Shown here: positions 1-8,538 of the stretch, piece after piece | Numbering within the stretch: position 1 is the stretch's first letter | Layout: each line of letters starts with the position of its first letter | Assembly (NCBI GenBank): GCA_029239755.1 | Contig: JARBUI010000014.1 | Location: forward strand, 1 to 64,000 | Length of the DNA stretch: 64,000 nucleotides | Direction of reading: 5' to 3' | From: Clostridia bacterium | GTDB lineage: Bacteria; Bacillota; Clostridia; Lachnospirales; Cellulosilyticaceae | Notes under the pieces: model-generated | What the model was told of the DNA's origin: nothing | The model's input: the letters and a program-made list of their open reading frames with translations, nothing else | The model's database searches: none | Made by a program: the position numbers and the translations under genes

Positions 1-39
1 TTTGTAAGCCAAGGTGCAACCACCTGGCATATATATTAA
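1..39 (+). CDS. possible C-terminal tail of an upstream protein (partial)
   Basis: The first frame of the window is open for 12 codons (ending in TTWHIY) and stops with TAA at 37-39. No start is visible. It could be the tail of the gene upstream of the GH4 enzyme, but 12 codons are too few to assign a family and chance is a real alternative. Confidence 0.25.
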   Translation, partial: FVSQGATTWHIY

Positions 40-54
40 ATTTAAGAATTAAGG

Positions 55-98
55 CTCAATTTAGAATCGTAAGGGTTGCATTTCGATTTACAATTGAG
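55..98 (+). other. hairpin in the leader of the GH4 gene
   Basis: CTCAATT at 55-61 pairs with AATTGAG at 92-98. Inside it, GAATCG pairs with CGATTT around a 14-nt loop. No T-run follows, so it is not a standard terminator. It may be a leader structure or mRNA-stabilising hairpin ahead of the gene at 149. Only the complementarity is seen; the role is a guess. Confidence 0.3.
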
Positions 99-148
99 GG
101 ATTAAATAGAGCTAAGTGAAAACGGCTAAATGAAATGGAGGAATTTTT

Positions 149-1534
149 ATGAAGAATATAAATCAAAAAGTGACTGATATCACGATTGCATATATTGGAG
201 GAGGTTCAAGAGGATGGGCTTGGACCTTTATGGAAGACCTAGCCCTTGAGGAAAAAATAAGTGGTACAGTCAGACTTTATGATATTGACAGCAAAGCAGC
301 TAAAACTAATGAAATCATTGGGAACGCTTTAAGTAAAAGAGAAGAGGCGGCAGGCAAATGGCATTATGAAGCAGTGGCCTCATTAAAAGAAGCATTAACA
401 GGAGCGGATTTTGTAGTCATTTCTATTTTGCCGGGAACATTTTCAGAAATGTATTCCGATGTCCACGAACCCGAAAAATACGGCATCTATCAATCTGTTG
501 GAGACACTGCTGGGCCTGGAGGTGCTGTAAGAGCGCTGCGAACTATCCCAATGTTCGTAGAAATCGCTGAGGCTATTAAGGCTTTTTCACCTAAAGCGTG
601 GGTCATTAATTACACAAATCCTATGACAATTTGTGTAAGAACGCTTTATGAAGTATTCCCTGAGATCAAAGCTTTCGGCTGCTGCCATGAAGTGTTTGGT
701 ACTCAGAAGCTCCTTGCTCACATGTGTGAAGAATTTTTAGGAATTGAAAAAGTAGACCGCAGAGCTATTCATGTCAATGTAATGGGAATCAATCACTTTA
801 CATGGTTTGATGAAGCCTCTTTTCAAGGGCTGGACTTATTTCCAATGTACGAAAAGTTTGTAGATAAGTATTATGAACAAGGCTTTAATGAACCAGATAA
901 AAATTGGGCAAACAGCACTTTTGAATGTGCCCACCGCGTAAAATTTGATCTCTTTAGAAAATATGGTTTAATTGCAGCCGCTGGGGACAGACATTTAGTT
1001 GAATTTTTACCTCCTGTCTATTTAAAGAACCCCGATACGGTGAAAAGCTGGAAGTTTGGTCTTACGACAGTGGATTGGAGGATATCTGATCTAAAACAAC
1101 GTATGGATAGAGCCAAGAGACTGGCAGACGGTGAAGAAAGCCTTGGTAATGAGGCTTCTGGAGAAGAAGGGATATTACTTATTAAGGCCTTAGTTGGTTT
1201 GGAACGCACAATAAGTAATGTAAACATCCCTAATAGCGGTCAAATTCTAAACCTTCCAATAGGAGAAGTAGTAGAAACAAATGCTTTATTTAGCCGTGAT
1301 AGCATCAGACCAGTATTTGCTGGAGCATTACCAGAAAGTATTGCTTCACTTATAACGCCTCATGCTTCCAATCACGCAGATTTATTAAAAGCAGCAATGA
1401 CTGGTGATAAAGAATTAGCTTTTAAAGTGTTTGTTAATGATCCTCTAGTGACACTTTCAGAAGAAAAAGCACGTATTTTATTTGAAACGATGCTGCAAAA
1501 CACAAAAAGATACCTGCCAGTAGAATTTGTTTAA
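149..1534 (+). CDS. lplD: GH4 family glycosidase, LplD-like alpha-galacturonidase
   Basis: A 461-residue NAD+- and metal-dependent glycosidase of family GH4, which cleaves by an oxidation/elimination mechanism in the cytoplasm. The N-terminal Rossmann motif IGGGSRG is at residues 16-22. The family signature is CHEV with C179 and H180, and a second metal-ligand region GINHF carries H216. CHEV is the motif I associate with the alpha-galacturonidase LplD subgroup; GH4 alpha-galactosidases carry CHSV and phospho-glucosidases CDxP or CNxP. It would release galacturonate from pectin oligomers. ATG 149 has a GGAGG site 8 nt upstream. Length matches LplD (about 446). Substrate is inferred from the motif only. 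Confidence 0.8.
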   Translation: MKNINQKVTDITIAYIGGGSRGWAWTFMEDLALEEKISGTVRLYDIDSKAAKTNEIIGNALSKREEAAGKWHYEAVASLKEALTGADFVVISILPGTFSEMYSDVHEPEKYGIYQSVGDTAGPGGAVRALRTIPMFVEIAEAIKAFSPKAWVINYTNPMTICVRTLYEVFPEIKAFGCCHEVFGTQKLLAHMCEEFLGIEKVDRRAIHVNVMGINHFTWFDEASFQGLDLFPMYEKFVDKYYEQGFNEPDKNWANSTFECAHRVKFDLFRKYGLIAAAGDRHLVEFLPPVYLKNPDTVKSWKFGLTTVDWRISDLKQRMDRAKRLADGEESLGNEASGEEGILLIKALVGLERTISNVNIPNSGQILNLPIGEVVETNALFSRDSIRPVFAGALPESIASLITPHASNHADLLKAAMTGDKELAFKVFVNDPLVTLSEEKARILFETMLQNTKRYLPVEFV

Positions 1535-1644
1535 AAGCTTTATCATTTATCATTAAAAGTTCATAAAAGGTTCACACAACTGACACATTGACTAATTATA
1601 TTAAATTTATGGATTAATTAGTAAAGAAAAAATTGGAGGACCTT

Positions 1645-3363
1645 ATGCGGACATTTAAAAATTTCAGTACTGCTCTAAAAATTATTAGCCTTATCATATT
1701 TATGAGTATTTCCATGCTTGGGATAGGGATAGTTGGTTTAAATTATACCAATATAGTAAGTTCAAACATGAAAACCATGTATGAGGAAAACCTATTGCCT
1801 GTAAAATGGCTAAACCAAATACGTGCGAATAATCGATTAGTTGAAGTGTTAACAATCAAAATAATGCTGACTGAACAAGACAAGGAAACAGAGAAGGAAT
1901 CAATAAGTAAAATAAACGAACAGATTCAAGAAATCAGTACGCTTCTTGAGGGATATGAAAAAACAAATCTTGATTCTTTTGAGTTAGAAAAGATAACAAG
2001 CATAAAGAAGAAGCTTGATGCTTACGGAGCGGAGCATCAAAAGGCATTGGATCTAGCCTCTAGCGGACAGAGAAATATTGCATATGATGCGTTTTCAAAA
2101 AATGCATCACCGCTAATGATGGAAGTAAATGCTTCTCTTAATGAGTTGGCTGAATATAAGAGTAATAAGGCTGAAAAGGAATACCATAGCGCAATCACAG
2201 GGAGCGATATGGCGAAAAAAATGATTTTAGGTATTACTTCGGTTGCAGCAATCTTGTCTATGGCTATTGGGCTCATTATTTCTAGAGTGATTACCAATCC
2301 ACTTGTAGAGATGGTGGGGCGAATAAAACAAGTAGCAGAGGGGAATTTAGCCATCAATCAAGTAGAAGTTAACTCAACAGATGAAGTTGGTCAACTGGGT
2401 ATAGCGATAAACACTATGTTAGTAAACATGAGGAATCTTATAAGACAAGTAGCTGGCTCTGCCAAAACGGTAACCTCTGCATCAGAAGAATTATCGATGA
2501 GTGCAGAACAATCAGCAAGTGTTAATAACCAAGTAGCAATAGCAATAAGTGATGTGGCTGCTGGAACAGAAAAACAGGTAACTGCAATAAATGAAAGCTC
2601 TGAAATCGTTGATCGTATGTTAGAGAGTATTCAGCAAATCGCAGTCAATACAAATGCAGTAGCTTCTTTGTCAGATAAGACAGATGAGTCTGCCTTAAAT
2701 GGAGGAAAGGCCATAAATTCCGCGGTCAATCAAATGATAAATATTGAAAAAACAGTTATGAACTCTGCAGTAGTTGTCTCTAAGTTGGGTGAAAAATCAA
2801 AGGAGATTGATCATATTGTAACAACAATTTCTGAAATGGCCGATCAAACGAATCTTCTTGCTTTAAATGCAGCAATTGAGGCTGCAAGGGCTGGTGAAAA
2901 TGGCAGAGGTTTTGCTATTGTGGCAGACGAAGTTCGTAAACTTGCTGAGCAGTCACAAGATGCATCAAAACAGATTACAAAGCTGATTAGAGAAGTTCAG
3001 GAAGATACAAAAGAAGCTATTACTGCTATGAATGCTGGGACGAGCGAGGTTAAAATAGGGACAGGAGTTGTAAATAATGCAGGAGCAGCATTTACAGATA
3101 TAGCAGCTCTGATCGCCCAAGTATCTGAAAAAATCAGAGAAATATCATCAGAAATTCAACTTGTGGCCAGTGGAAGTCAGAAGATTACTGTATCTGTACG
3201 TGAAATGGCTAAGATTAGTATTGAAACAGCGAACCAAACCCATGCAGTCTCTGCAGCGACTCAAGAACATTCTACTTCTATGGAAGAAATAGCAGCATCT
3301 AGCCAAGGTCTTTCTATCATGGCATCTGAATTACTGGCAAGTATACATCATTTTAAAGTCTAG
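1645..3363 (+). CDS. methyl-accepting chemotaxis protein
   Basis: A 572-residue transmembrane chemoreceptor. A TM segment at about residues 10-32 is followed by a roughly 155-residue extracellular four-helix-bundle type sensor, a second TM at about 188-210, a HAMP linker ([18 protein letters not shown]) and a long signalling coiled coil. The coil contains the conserved hairpin tip region [20 protein letters not shown] that contacts CheA and CheW. An in-frame TTG at 1633 lies upstream, but ATG 1645 sits just behind GGAGGA (1635-1640), so I chose it. No ligand can be named. The gene stands alone and ends 10 nt before a convergent gene. Confidence 0.92.
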   Translation: MRTFKNFSTALKIISLIIFMSISMLGIGIVGLNYTNIVSSNMKTMYEENLLPVKWLNQIRANNRLVEVLTIKIMLTEQDKETEKESISKINEQIQEISTLLEGYEKTNLDSFELEKITSIKKKLDAYGAEHQKALDLASSGQRNIAYDAFSKNASPLMMEVNASLNELAEYKSNKAEKEYHSAITGSDMAKKMILGITSVAAILSMAIGLIISRVITNPLVEMVGRIKQVAEGNLAINQVEVNSTDEVGQLGIAINTMLVNMRNLIRQVAGSAKTVTSASEELSMSAEQSASVNNQVAIAISDVAAGTEKQVTAINESSEIVDRMLESIQQIAVNTNAVASLSDKTDESALNGGKAINSAVNQMINIEKTVMNSAVVVSKLGEKSKEIDHIVTTISEMADQTNLLALNAAIEAARAGENGRGFAIVADEVRKLAEQSQDASKQITKLIREVQEDTKEAITAMNAGTSEVKIGTGVVNNAGAAFTDIAALIAQVSEKIREISSEIQLVASGSQKITVSVREMAKISIETANQTHAVSAATQEHSTSMEEIAASSQGLSIMASELLASIHHFKV

Positions 3364-3372
3364 GCAGCTTTT

Positions 3373-3921
3373 TCAGAAGATTTTACTTGAAATAATGCCT
3401 GCGATTATTGCACCGATTACATTTGACAATAAATCAAAATTTGTATCTTTAAGGCCATGTTGGTTATTGGACTGACTAACAGAGTCAAGAATAAATTCAT
3501 ATATTTCATAGATACAGCCATATGCAATACCTAGGGCTGCTACAAAAATAGATACATATAGCCTTGAATCAATTACAGGTTTGATAGTCTTATCTAATAT
3601 ATCATAAAAGAATAGGGCATAAGAAAACGCACCAAACCCATGGAGAAATCTATCGAAATGCTTAGAACGATAATAAAAGTTCAAAGTTTTACCAACAAGA
3701 TTGTTACCGATGATTGTAATTAATGCAAGAATGATAATAAAGGGCTTAACATAAAATCCAAACACATATTGTGATATTAGAAAAATAATATAGAGGATAT
3801 AGGATACTAGATTTTCAATAAAGTGACTCTTTTTTTTCTTAAGGAAATCAGCTATGCCAATAATGATAATGATAATTGTAAAGACAACTGGTATAAGGAC
3901 TAATAGCTCATTATATCCCAT
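3373..3921 (-). CDS. multi-pass membrane protein, YjdF/DUF2238-like
   Basis: About 182 residues with five to six hydrophobic segments. The C-terminal half has the pattern YEIYEFILDS, then GLKDTNFDLLSNVIGA, which resembles the DUF2238/YjdF membrane family (acidic EIYE and DT..DL motifs between helices). Function is unknown. A longer start at 3969 is possible, but the ATG at 3919-3921 has a GAGGTG ribosome site 5 nt upstream, so I prefer it. It converges on the chemoreceptor and diverges from the DUF305 gene. Confidence 0.7.
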   Translation of the reverse strand: MGYNELLVLIPVVFTIIIIIIGIADFLKKKKSHFIENLVSYILYIIFLISQYVFGFYVKPFIIILALITIIGNNLVGKTLNFYYRSKHFDRFLHGFGAFSYALFFYDILDKTIKPVIDSRLYVSIFVAALGIAYGCIYEIYEFILDSVSQSNNQHGLKDTNFDLLSNVIGAIIAGIISSKIF

Positions 3922-4126
3922 ATAGACACCTCTTTTGCTAAATGATTTATATCTTCTTAAGATAACCATTTTTCTAAAGCCTATGTATTACATAAGGTAA
4001 ATAATGATAAGATTTACAACAGTCTTACTTATGCTGCTTTTGCTGCAGATAGATAAGATACAAAAATAGTATAAAAGTGCATTTCCAAACAAATAATAAG
4101 ACATAATTTATTGAGGAGGAAATGCT

Positions 4127-4759
4127 ATGAAAAAGTGTAAAAAAAGCATTCTTGGTAGTGTAATTATAGGCAGCTTGTGTTTTTTAGGTGTGAATATACT
4201 GGCAGCCAATTCTAAAAATGAAGCTGCTTATTTAGAAAGATATCAAACTCTTATGCAAACGATGAAAACAGGAATGGAAAGCGCCCCTAAAACAGGAGAC
4301 GCTGCAATTGCCTATCTTTATCAAATGCTCCATCATCACGAAGCAGACATCATCATGTCACAAAGCGTATTAAAGTATGGTCAAAATCAAAAGGTAAAGC
4401 AAATAGCAAAAAAAATAATCAAAGATCATGCCCATGAAGTGGCAATGATGAAGGAACTTATAAAAAAGATGGAAGCAAATCCAAATCTGGATACAGAACA
4501 AGAAGAGGAATACATGATTGAATTTATTGAGTTTTATACGAGGATGAAGCTAGCAATGGAGTCTGTTAAGCCCACCGGTAATGTTGATAAAGAGTTCTTA
4601 AAACAGATGATTCCTCATCATGATGCAGCTGTCAATATTTCTCGTGTTGTTTTAAGACATACAAAGAATCCAGAAGTTAGAAAAATGGCTAGAAACGCTA
4701 TAAAAAGTCAAACGGCAGATATCAAGGACATGAGTAAATTAATAAAAGAAGTGAGTTAA
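4127..4759 (+). CDS. secreted DUF305 family protein
   Basis: A 210-residue exported protein with a signal peptide or membrane anchor at residues 7-28. Two copies of the DUF305 ferritin-like helical motif follow: MLHHHEADII near residue 67 and MIPHHDAAV near 163, each with paired His. DUF305 proteins are four-helix bundles, and some (CopM-type) bind copper. The His-rich helices are seen directly; metal binding here is inferred. A GGAGG site precedes ATG 4127, and a terminator follows at 4795. Confidence 0.85.
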   Translation: MKKCKKSILGSVIIGSLCFLGVNILAANSKNEAAYLERYQTLMQTMKTGMESAPKTGDAAIAYLYQMLHHHEADIIMSQSVLKYGQNQKVKQIAKKIIKDHAHEVAMMKELIKKMEANPNLDTEQEEEYMIEFIEFYTRMKLAMESVKPTGNVDKEFLKQMIPHHDAAVNISRVVLRHTKNPEVRKMARNAIKSQTADIKDMSKLIKEVS

Positions 4760-4794
4760 AAGATTTAATAGTATTGTCTCTTATTATTTTTCTT

Positions 4795-4856
4795 AAATAC
4801 ATCTTTTGTGTTATAGAGCATAGGGGTTTCTATAAAACATAAGATGTATTTTTTAT
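4795..4856 (+). terminator. Rho-independent terminator of the DUF305 gene
   Basis: AAATACATCTT at 4795-4805 is complementary to AAGATGTATTT at 4841-4851, with additional pairing possible inside the 35-nt loop. The second arm runs into a T-rich tail on the + strand. Confidence 0.7.
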
Positions 4857-4947
4857 TTATAAGAAACCATACGTCTCTAATAGTATTACATTTTATTATT
4901 AAACAAAGTACAAGGATGATGACTAAAAATCATACCAATTTAAAATG

Positions 4948-5463
4948 TTAAGTATTAAATTTTTCGAGAATTTCTTCAAGGATTTCGAGTGTATCAAGAG
5001 CCGCTACTCTTGAACTAAAATAATCATCTAATAGGGCAATTCTATCTGTATCAGAGGTGGTATTTATTAGCAAATTCAAAGTATATAAACTGCTTTTAAC
5101 AAGATTAAGAACATTAAAAGTAAGTAAGACATGTCTGGTACGATCACTAACAACGGGAATGGTTGCTAAGTAGTCTTGAATGATCTTATTAAGTCTCTCT
5201 ATATTATTATTAATCAAATTAATACGCGATTGAAGTTGTCTGTTTTCAGGAGAGGGGTCTTTAAGAGCAGATAGGGCTATATCAGCAACTTGGCTTTGAA
5301 TTGTTTCTATTTGGGTAAGGAATTGTTCAATAGCTTGTTTATGTTGGGCATCACTAATCATCTCATCACTAATATCAGATGCATATAATGGGATGCTCGT
5401 AAGGAAAACAGCAATTGATAACAGGATAGGTACTAATGATTTAAGTGCATTTATTTTTTTCAT
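4948..5463 (-). CDS. secreted helical protein of unknown function (paralog 1)
   Basis: 171 residues with an N-terminal signal peptide (about residues 1-29, ending PLYASD) and a mature part predicted to be mostly helical. I do not recognise the family. It is clearly paralogous to the gene at 5573-6085. Both keep LTFN.LNLV.S.LYTL in the second half, then D..RI.LLD.(F/Y)F..R and a C-terminal ILE..LE.(F/Y)NT. A GAGGTG site lies upstream of the ATG. The tandem arrangement and 109-nt gap suggest a local duplication and probably co-transcription from the 6085 side. Confidence 0.75.
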   Translation of the reverse strand: MKKINALKSLVPILLSIAVFLTSIPLYASDISDEMISDAQHKQAIEQFLTQIETIQSQVADIALSALKDPSPENRQLQSRINLINNNIERLNKIIQDYLATIPVVSDRTRHVLLTFNVLNLVKSSLYTLNLLINTTSDTDRIALLDDYFSSRVAALDTLEILEEILEKFNT

Positions 5464-5572
5464 GTAACACCTCTAATTAATAAAGCATATAAATTTAAAG
5501 CAGCTGATTTCATAATAAATACGTATTATTAATGAATAAGTAAGAGCAGGCTTTGATAATATATTTAAAAAG

Positions 5573-6085
5573 CTAAGTATTATAATTTTCAAGATTACTC
5601 TCCAGTATTGTAAGGATGTTAAACGCATTTATTCTTGTGCGAAAGAATTCATCTAGCAGCTGAATTCTTTGTACATCAGTTGCTGCACGTGCTAATGAAC
5701 TCAGCGTATATAAATTACTTCTAACAAGATTGAGAAAATTAAATGTAAGTCGGACTTGTCTGTCCTGCTCGCTTAGGCCTTGGACACTATCGGCATAATC
5801 TTCAATCCTTTCGTTAAGTGCAAGTAAGTCATTGCCAATTGCATAAATTTGCAGCTGGAGCTCGTTGTTGCTATTAGCAGAGCCTTTAGAAGCAGACTGG
5901 GCAATAGTAATAGATTGATCTTGAGCATTTTTTATCTCACTTATGAACTCATAAATGATTTCTTTATGCTCGGCAGGAGATGGTGAAGCAGGAGCCATAG
6001 CAGCACCTAAAGTAGTAGAAGAAAACATAATGGGAACCATGAGCATAATAGAGACTAAAAATTTGAGTTTATTTATACTATTCAT
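5573..6085 (-). CDS. secreted helical protein of unknown function (paralog 2)
   Basis: 170 residues with a signal peptide (about 1-28, hydrophobic, ending in an Ala-rich stretch) and an all-helical-looking mature domain with no Cys. It is the tandem paralog of 4948-5463, sharing the LTFN.LNLVRS.LYTL block and the terminal NT. The ATG is preceded by an AGAGGTAC ribosome-site-like sequence on the minus strand. No catalytic pattern or family was recognised; a cell-envelope or extracellular role is inferred only from the export signal. Confidence 0.75.
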   Translation of the reverse strand: MNSINKLKFLVSIMLMVPIMFSSTTLGAAMAPASPSPAEHKEIIYEFISEIKNAQDQSITIAQSASKGSANSNNELQLQIYAIGNDLLALNERIEDYADSVQGLSEQDRQVRLTFNFLNLVRSNLYTLSSLARAATDVQRIQLLDEFFRTRINAFNILTILESNLENYNT

Positions 6086-6288
6086 GTAGTACCTCTAAGG
6101 ATTAGTGAATTTACATCATTAGAATAACCAGGGTGTGAAAAGAGTATGTGATATTTGGAGATTTATTTCATCTTTTCTTGCTGAGTTCTGCATTTTCTTA
6201 TGAAAACTTATGCAGATAGAATGGAAGTTGAGCGATTCGCGGGCAATTAAAAAATCAATAACTAAATTATATGGAAAAGGACTTTATG

Positions 6289-6297
6289 TGTTATAAT
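6289..6297 (+). promoter_or_regulatory. extended -10 promoter for the 6352-7055 gene pair
   Basis: TG-T-TATAAT at 6289-6297 is a perfect -10 box with the TGn extension, 55 nt upstream of the ATG at 6352. No good -35 is present at the usual spacing, as is common for extended -10 promoters. Confidence 0.5.
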
Positions 6298-6351
6298 ATA
6301 AACTGAATAGTAAGAATTATCTTTTTATAACTTGAGGAGGTAGGTGAGAAG

Positions 6352-6696
6352 ATGCGTAAATCTAAGATATTGGATTTTGGAAATATAGAAATTAAATTTT
6401 TATGTAAAATATTATTCTTTTGTAGTGCTGTAGCTGTTGCTATTGGAGCTTTTAGAGCTGGTTACATAACTTATATATCAAATACATATGAAAAGGCACT
6501 GCAGACAAATGGGCAGCTCAAATTGTATACTGTTGTTGAAGTAAATAATCTTCCGTTAGGTATTTTGTATGGCCTATTGGTGTTTGGAATAGGGCTTGCC
6601 GTTGCGCGTATAGTATGTGAAATAGTCTATATTATATTACAGTTTCTTAAGAGTAATACTAAAGAGGATAGAGAATATATTCAAAAGTTAAAATGA
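6352..6696 (+). CDS. small two-helix membrane protein of unknown function
   Basis: 114 residues with two hydrophobic segments at about 17-37 and 70-97, separated by a hydrophilic loop, and a charged C-terminus (KSNTKEDREYIQKLK). That suggests a membrane-embedded protein with a short cytosolic tail. The family is not recognised. The ribosome site GAGGAGG lies about 12 nt upstream of ATG 6352. It ends 20 nt before the DUF1874 gene and shares its promoter and terminator, so the two are probably a functional pair. Confidence 0.75.
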   Translation: MRKSKILDFGNIEIKFLCKILFFCSAVAVAIGAFRAGYITYISNTYEKALQTNGQLKLYTVVEVNNLPLGILYGLLVFGIGLAVARIVCEIVYIILQFLKSNTKEDREYIQKLK

Positions 6697-6716
6697 ATTT
6701 AAATGGGAGGGAGAAA

Positions 6717-7055
6717 ATGATAAAAAATAAAAAACTGCCTATTGCGCTATTTAATGGAACGATTGCTACGACTAATGGCGTTTATTCTATTAAGGATATA
6801 GATTTCGAAACAGCTAAAAAATATATTTATGAATATGGCTTTATTTCTGCTATTGGTCATGATGCAACGGCTGAGATTATGTCTGAAATAGTAGGCATTA
6901 CTATCCCAAGAAATAGAATTCAATTTTATCAGCAGATAGGACAATTAGCGATTGTATTTAAGCTGAATGAAAGACCGCCAGAAGGTATTGTACTGGATAG
7001 AAAAGAAATTGAACGTATTGGATATTGCTTTAAAATAATGGAGAGATTGGAATAA
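6717..7055 (+). CDS. DUF1874 / AcrIII-1 (Crn2) ring-nuclease family protein
   Basis: A 112-residue protein of the DUF1874 family (STIV B116, B. subtilis YddF, SIRV1 gp29). The hallmark layout is present: LPIALFNGTIATTNG at the N-terminus, IGHDATA with H48, PRNRI with R67, and KLNERPPEGIVL with E89. In AcrIII-1 the corresponding residues (H47, R66, E88) bind and cleave cyclic tetra-adenylate, the second messenger of type III CRISPR. The offset of exactly one at all three positions supports an intact active site. ATG 6717 follows GGGAGGGAG; an upstream ATG at 6693 overlaps the previous gene and lacks a site. No CRISPR genes lie in the window. Activity is inferred. Confidence 0.85.
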   Translation: MIKNKKLPIALFNGTIATTNGVYSIKDIDFETAKKYIYEYGFISAIGHDATAEIMSEIVGITIPRNRIQFYQQIGQLAIVFKLNERPPEGIVLDRKEIERIGYCFKIMERLE

Positions 7056-7096
7056 ACGAAAGCACACTTTGGAGTTCAGAGTGTGCTTTCGTTTAT
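7055..7096 (+). terminator. terminator of the DUF1874 gene
   Basis: A 14-bp perfect stem: AACGAAAGCACACT at 7055-7068 with AGTGTGCTTTCGTT at 7080-7093. It begins on the last base of the stop codon and is followed by TATT. Confidence 0.85.
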
Positions 7097-7180
7097 TCGC
7101 ATAAAAAGTTCTAGTTATATTTTAATGAAGATAATGGGACATACTATACTATAATTTATTAAGCAAGAAGGGGATATGAC

Positions 7181-7648
7181 ATGATCAATATATTTAAGAG
7201 TATGGTAGTTTTAGTTATTATAGCAGCAATATTATCAATAAGTGTATTTATCAATCAAAATGCTGAAATACAGGTAAATTTTATTCAGAAGCCTGTTCAG
7301 TATACTCAAATCTCATATAACACTATAAAGGGAGATCACAGCATTGAAAAATGGTATCAAAGATATTATCAAAAAAAAGGAATTCATTTCATAGAACATG
7401 GAGGACACACATACATTCTTATAAGTGCGGGACAAAGGCCAACCGGTGGGTATATGCTCTTGTTAAATGATATGAGGCATATTTCAGCTGGAGCAGTTTA
7501 TGTTACTGCAAAGGTAAATCACCCATCAACTAATAGAAGAGTTACACAGGCTTTAACTTATCCTCATCTTCTTATTAAAACGGATGATCCATGTGTTATA
7601 AGAGTAGAGGGATGCATCAATGAAGCTGAAAACGGTACGCAGACATGA
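7181..7648 (+). CDS. secreted PrcB_C-domain protein (paralog 1)
   Basis: 155 residues with an N-terminal hydrophobic export segment (about 5-24). The C-terminal half matches the PrcB_C-type beta domain, with YILISAGQRPTGGYMLLLND followed by a Pro- and Thr-containing strand and YPHLLIK. PrcB is the accessory subunit of a treponemal protease complex; the domain also occurs in many uncharacterised Gram-positive secreted proteins. The stop overlaps the start of the C39-like gene (ATGA), so the two are translationally coupled. A close paralog lies at 8539-9024. A GAAGGGG site precedes ATG 7181. Role unknown; a protease-accessory role is inferred from family and neighbour. Confidence 0.75.
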   Translation: MINIFKSMVVLVIIAAILSISVFINQNAEIQVNFIQKPVQYTQISYNTIKGDHSIEKWYQRYYQKKGIHFIEHGGHTYILISAGQRPTGGYMLLLNDMRHISAGAVYVTAKVNHPSTNRRVTQALTYPHLLIKTDDPCVIRVEGCINEAENGTQT

Positions 7649-8445
7649 GAGAATTGAAGTATCAGATTAAAAAAAGCATAACTTTGCTTTTTTTAATGGC
7701 ATTACTATCTATAGATATAGGATTTACTGGATGTCAAAATGATAAAAACCCTAATCCAGCACAGTCTCAAAATATGAGTGCACAAAACCCTAAAGCAAAG
7801 AAAGAGAATTTCAAGAAGACAAAGCAGAAGTCTAAGAAAGAAGTCAAAAAGAAGGTTTTAATTGATGTACCTATTATTTCTCAAATGCCAGAACTTCAAA
7901 ATGGTTGCGAAATAACCAGTTTAGCCATGCTGCTGCAGCATGCAGGGATTAAAGTGGACAAGATGGCTTTGGCCCAAGAGATAAAAAAAGATAAAACCCC
8001 TCTTCTGCATGATGAAGAAGGGAATATGAAACAATGGGGCAATCCAAGTGATGGTTTTGTTGGGGATATTACGGGGAAAAATGATGGATTTGGTGTTTAC
8101 CCTAAACCCATGATAGAACTTATGGAGACGTATATACCTGGAAGATCTGTTGATTTAACCAAACAGCCATTTGAAACATTACTAGAAAGTATTGACCAAG
8201 GAAACCCTGTTATTGTATGGGTAACTGCTAGGTTTAAAGCTCCAAAGGAATATAGAGAGTGGGAAAAGAATGGGAACAAGATTAAGGCAACATTTGATGA
8301 ACATGCAGTTCTCCTTGTTGGCTATGATAAAAAGTATTGCTATATCAATAATCCTTTTAATGGGAAGAAAAATCAAAAAGTAAAGAAAGATACTTTTATG
8401 AAAATATGGGGTATTATGGGGAACATGGCTGTTTCATATAGATAA
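7645..8445 (+). CDS. C39-like peptidase family lipoprotein
   Basis: 266 residues. A signal peptide ends in FTGC, making C30 the likely lipidated residue. A Lys-rich linker (about 50-70) leads into a papain-like C39_2 domain. The nucleophile region is NGCEITSLAM with C88, the His region is DEHAVLLVGY with H220, and INNPFNG follows with a third active-site polar residue. It would act at the outer face of the membrane. C39_2 proteins include peptidases and inactive binders; the Cys/His pair suggests activity. Its ATG at 7645 overlaps the stop of the PrcB_C gene, which supports joint function. Confidence 0.82.
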   Translation: MRELKYQIKKSITLLFLMALLSIDIGFTGCQNDKNPNPAQSQNMSAQNPKAKKENFKKTKQKSKKEVKKKVLIDVPIISQMPELQNGCEITSLAMLLQHAGIKVDKMALAQEIKKDKTPLLHDEEGNMKQWGNPSDGFVGDITGKNDGFGVYPKPMIELMETYIPGRSVDLTKQPFETLLESIDQGNPVIVWVTARFKAPKEYREWEKNGNKIKATFDEHAVLLVGYDKKYCYINNPFNGKKNQKVKKDTFMKIWGIMGNMAVSYR

Positions 8446-8463
8446 ATATTCCATCTGTATTTT

Positions 8464-8493
8464 TTGCACTTTGCATATTTTAATAAATATAAT
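8464..8493 (+). promoter_or_regulatory. sigma-A type promoter for the second PrcB_C gene
   Basis: TTGCAC at 8464-8469, 18-nt spacer, TATAAT at 8488-8493, 45 nt upstream of ATG 8539. It implies that the second PrcB_C gene is transcribed separately from the C39 gene. Confidence 0.6.
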
Positions 8494-8538
8494 AGGGTAC
8501 ACTACCTATAAATCTTAATAAATAAAAGGTGGTGCAGC

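Noticed and set aside
71..93. catabolite-response (cre) site upstream of the GH4 gene
   Set aside because: TTGTAAATCGAAATGCAA on the minus strand resembles cre but has the CG one base out of register with the consensus.
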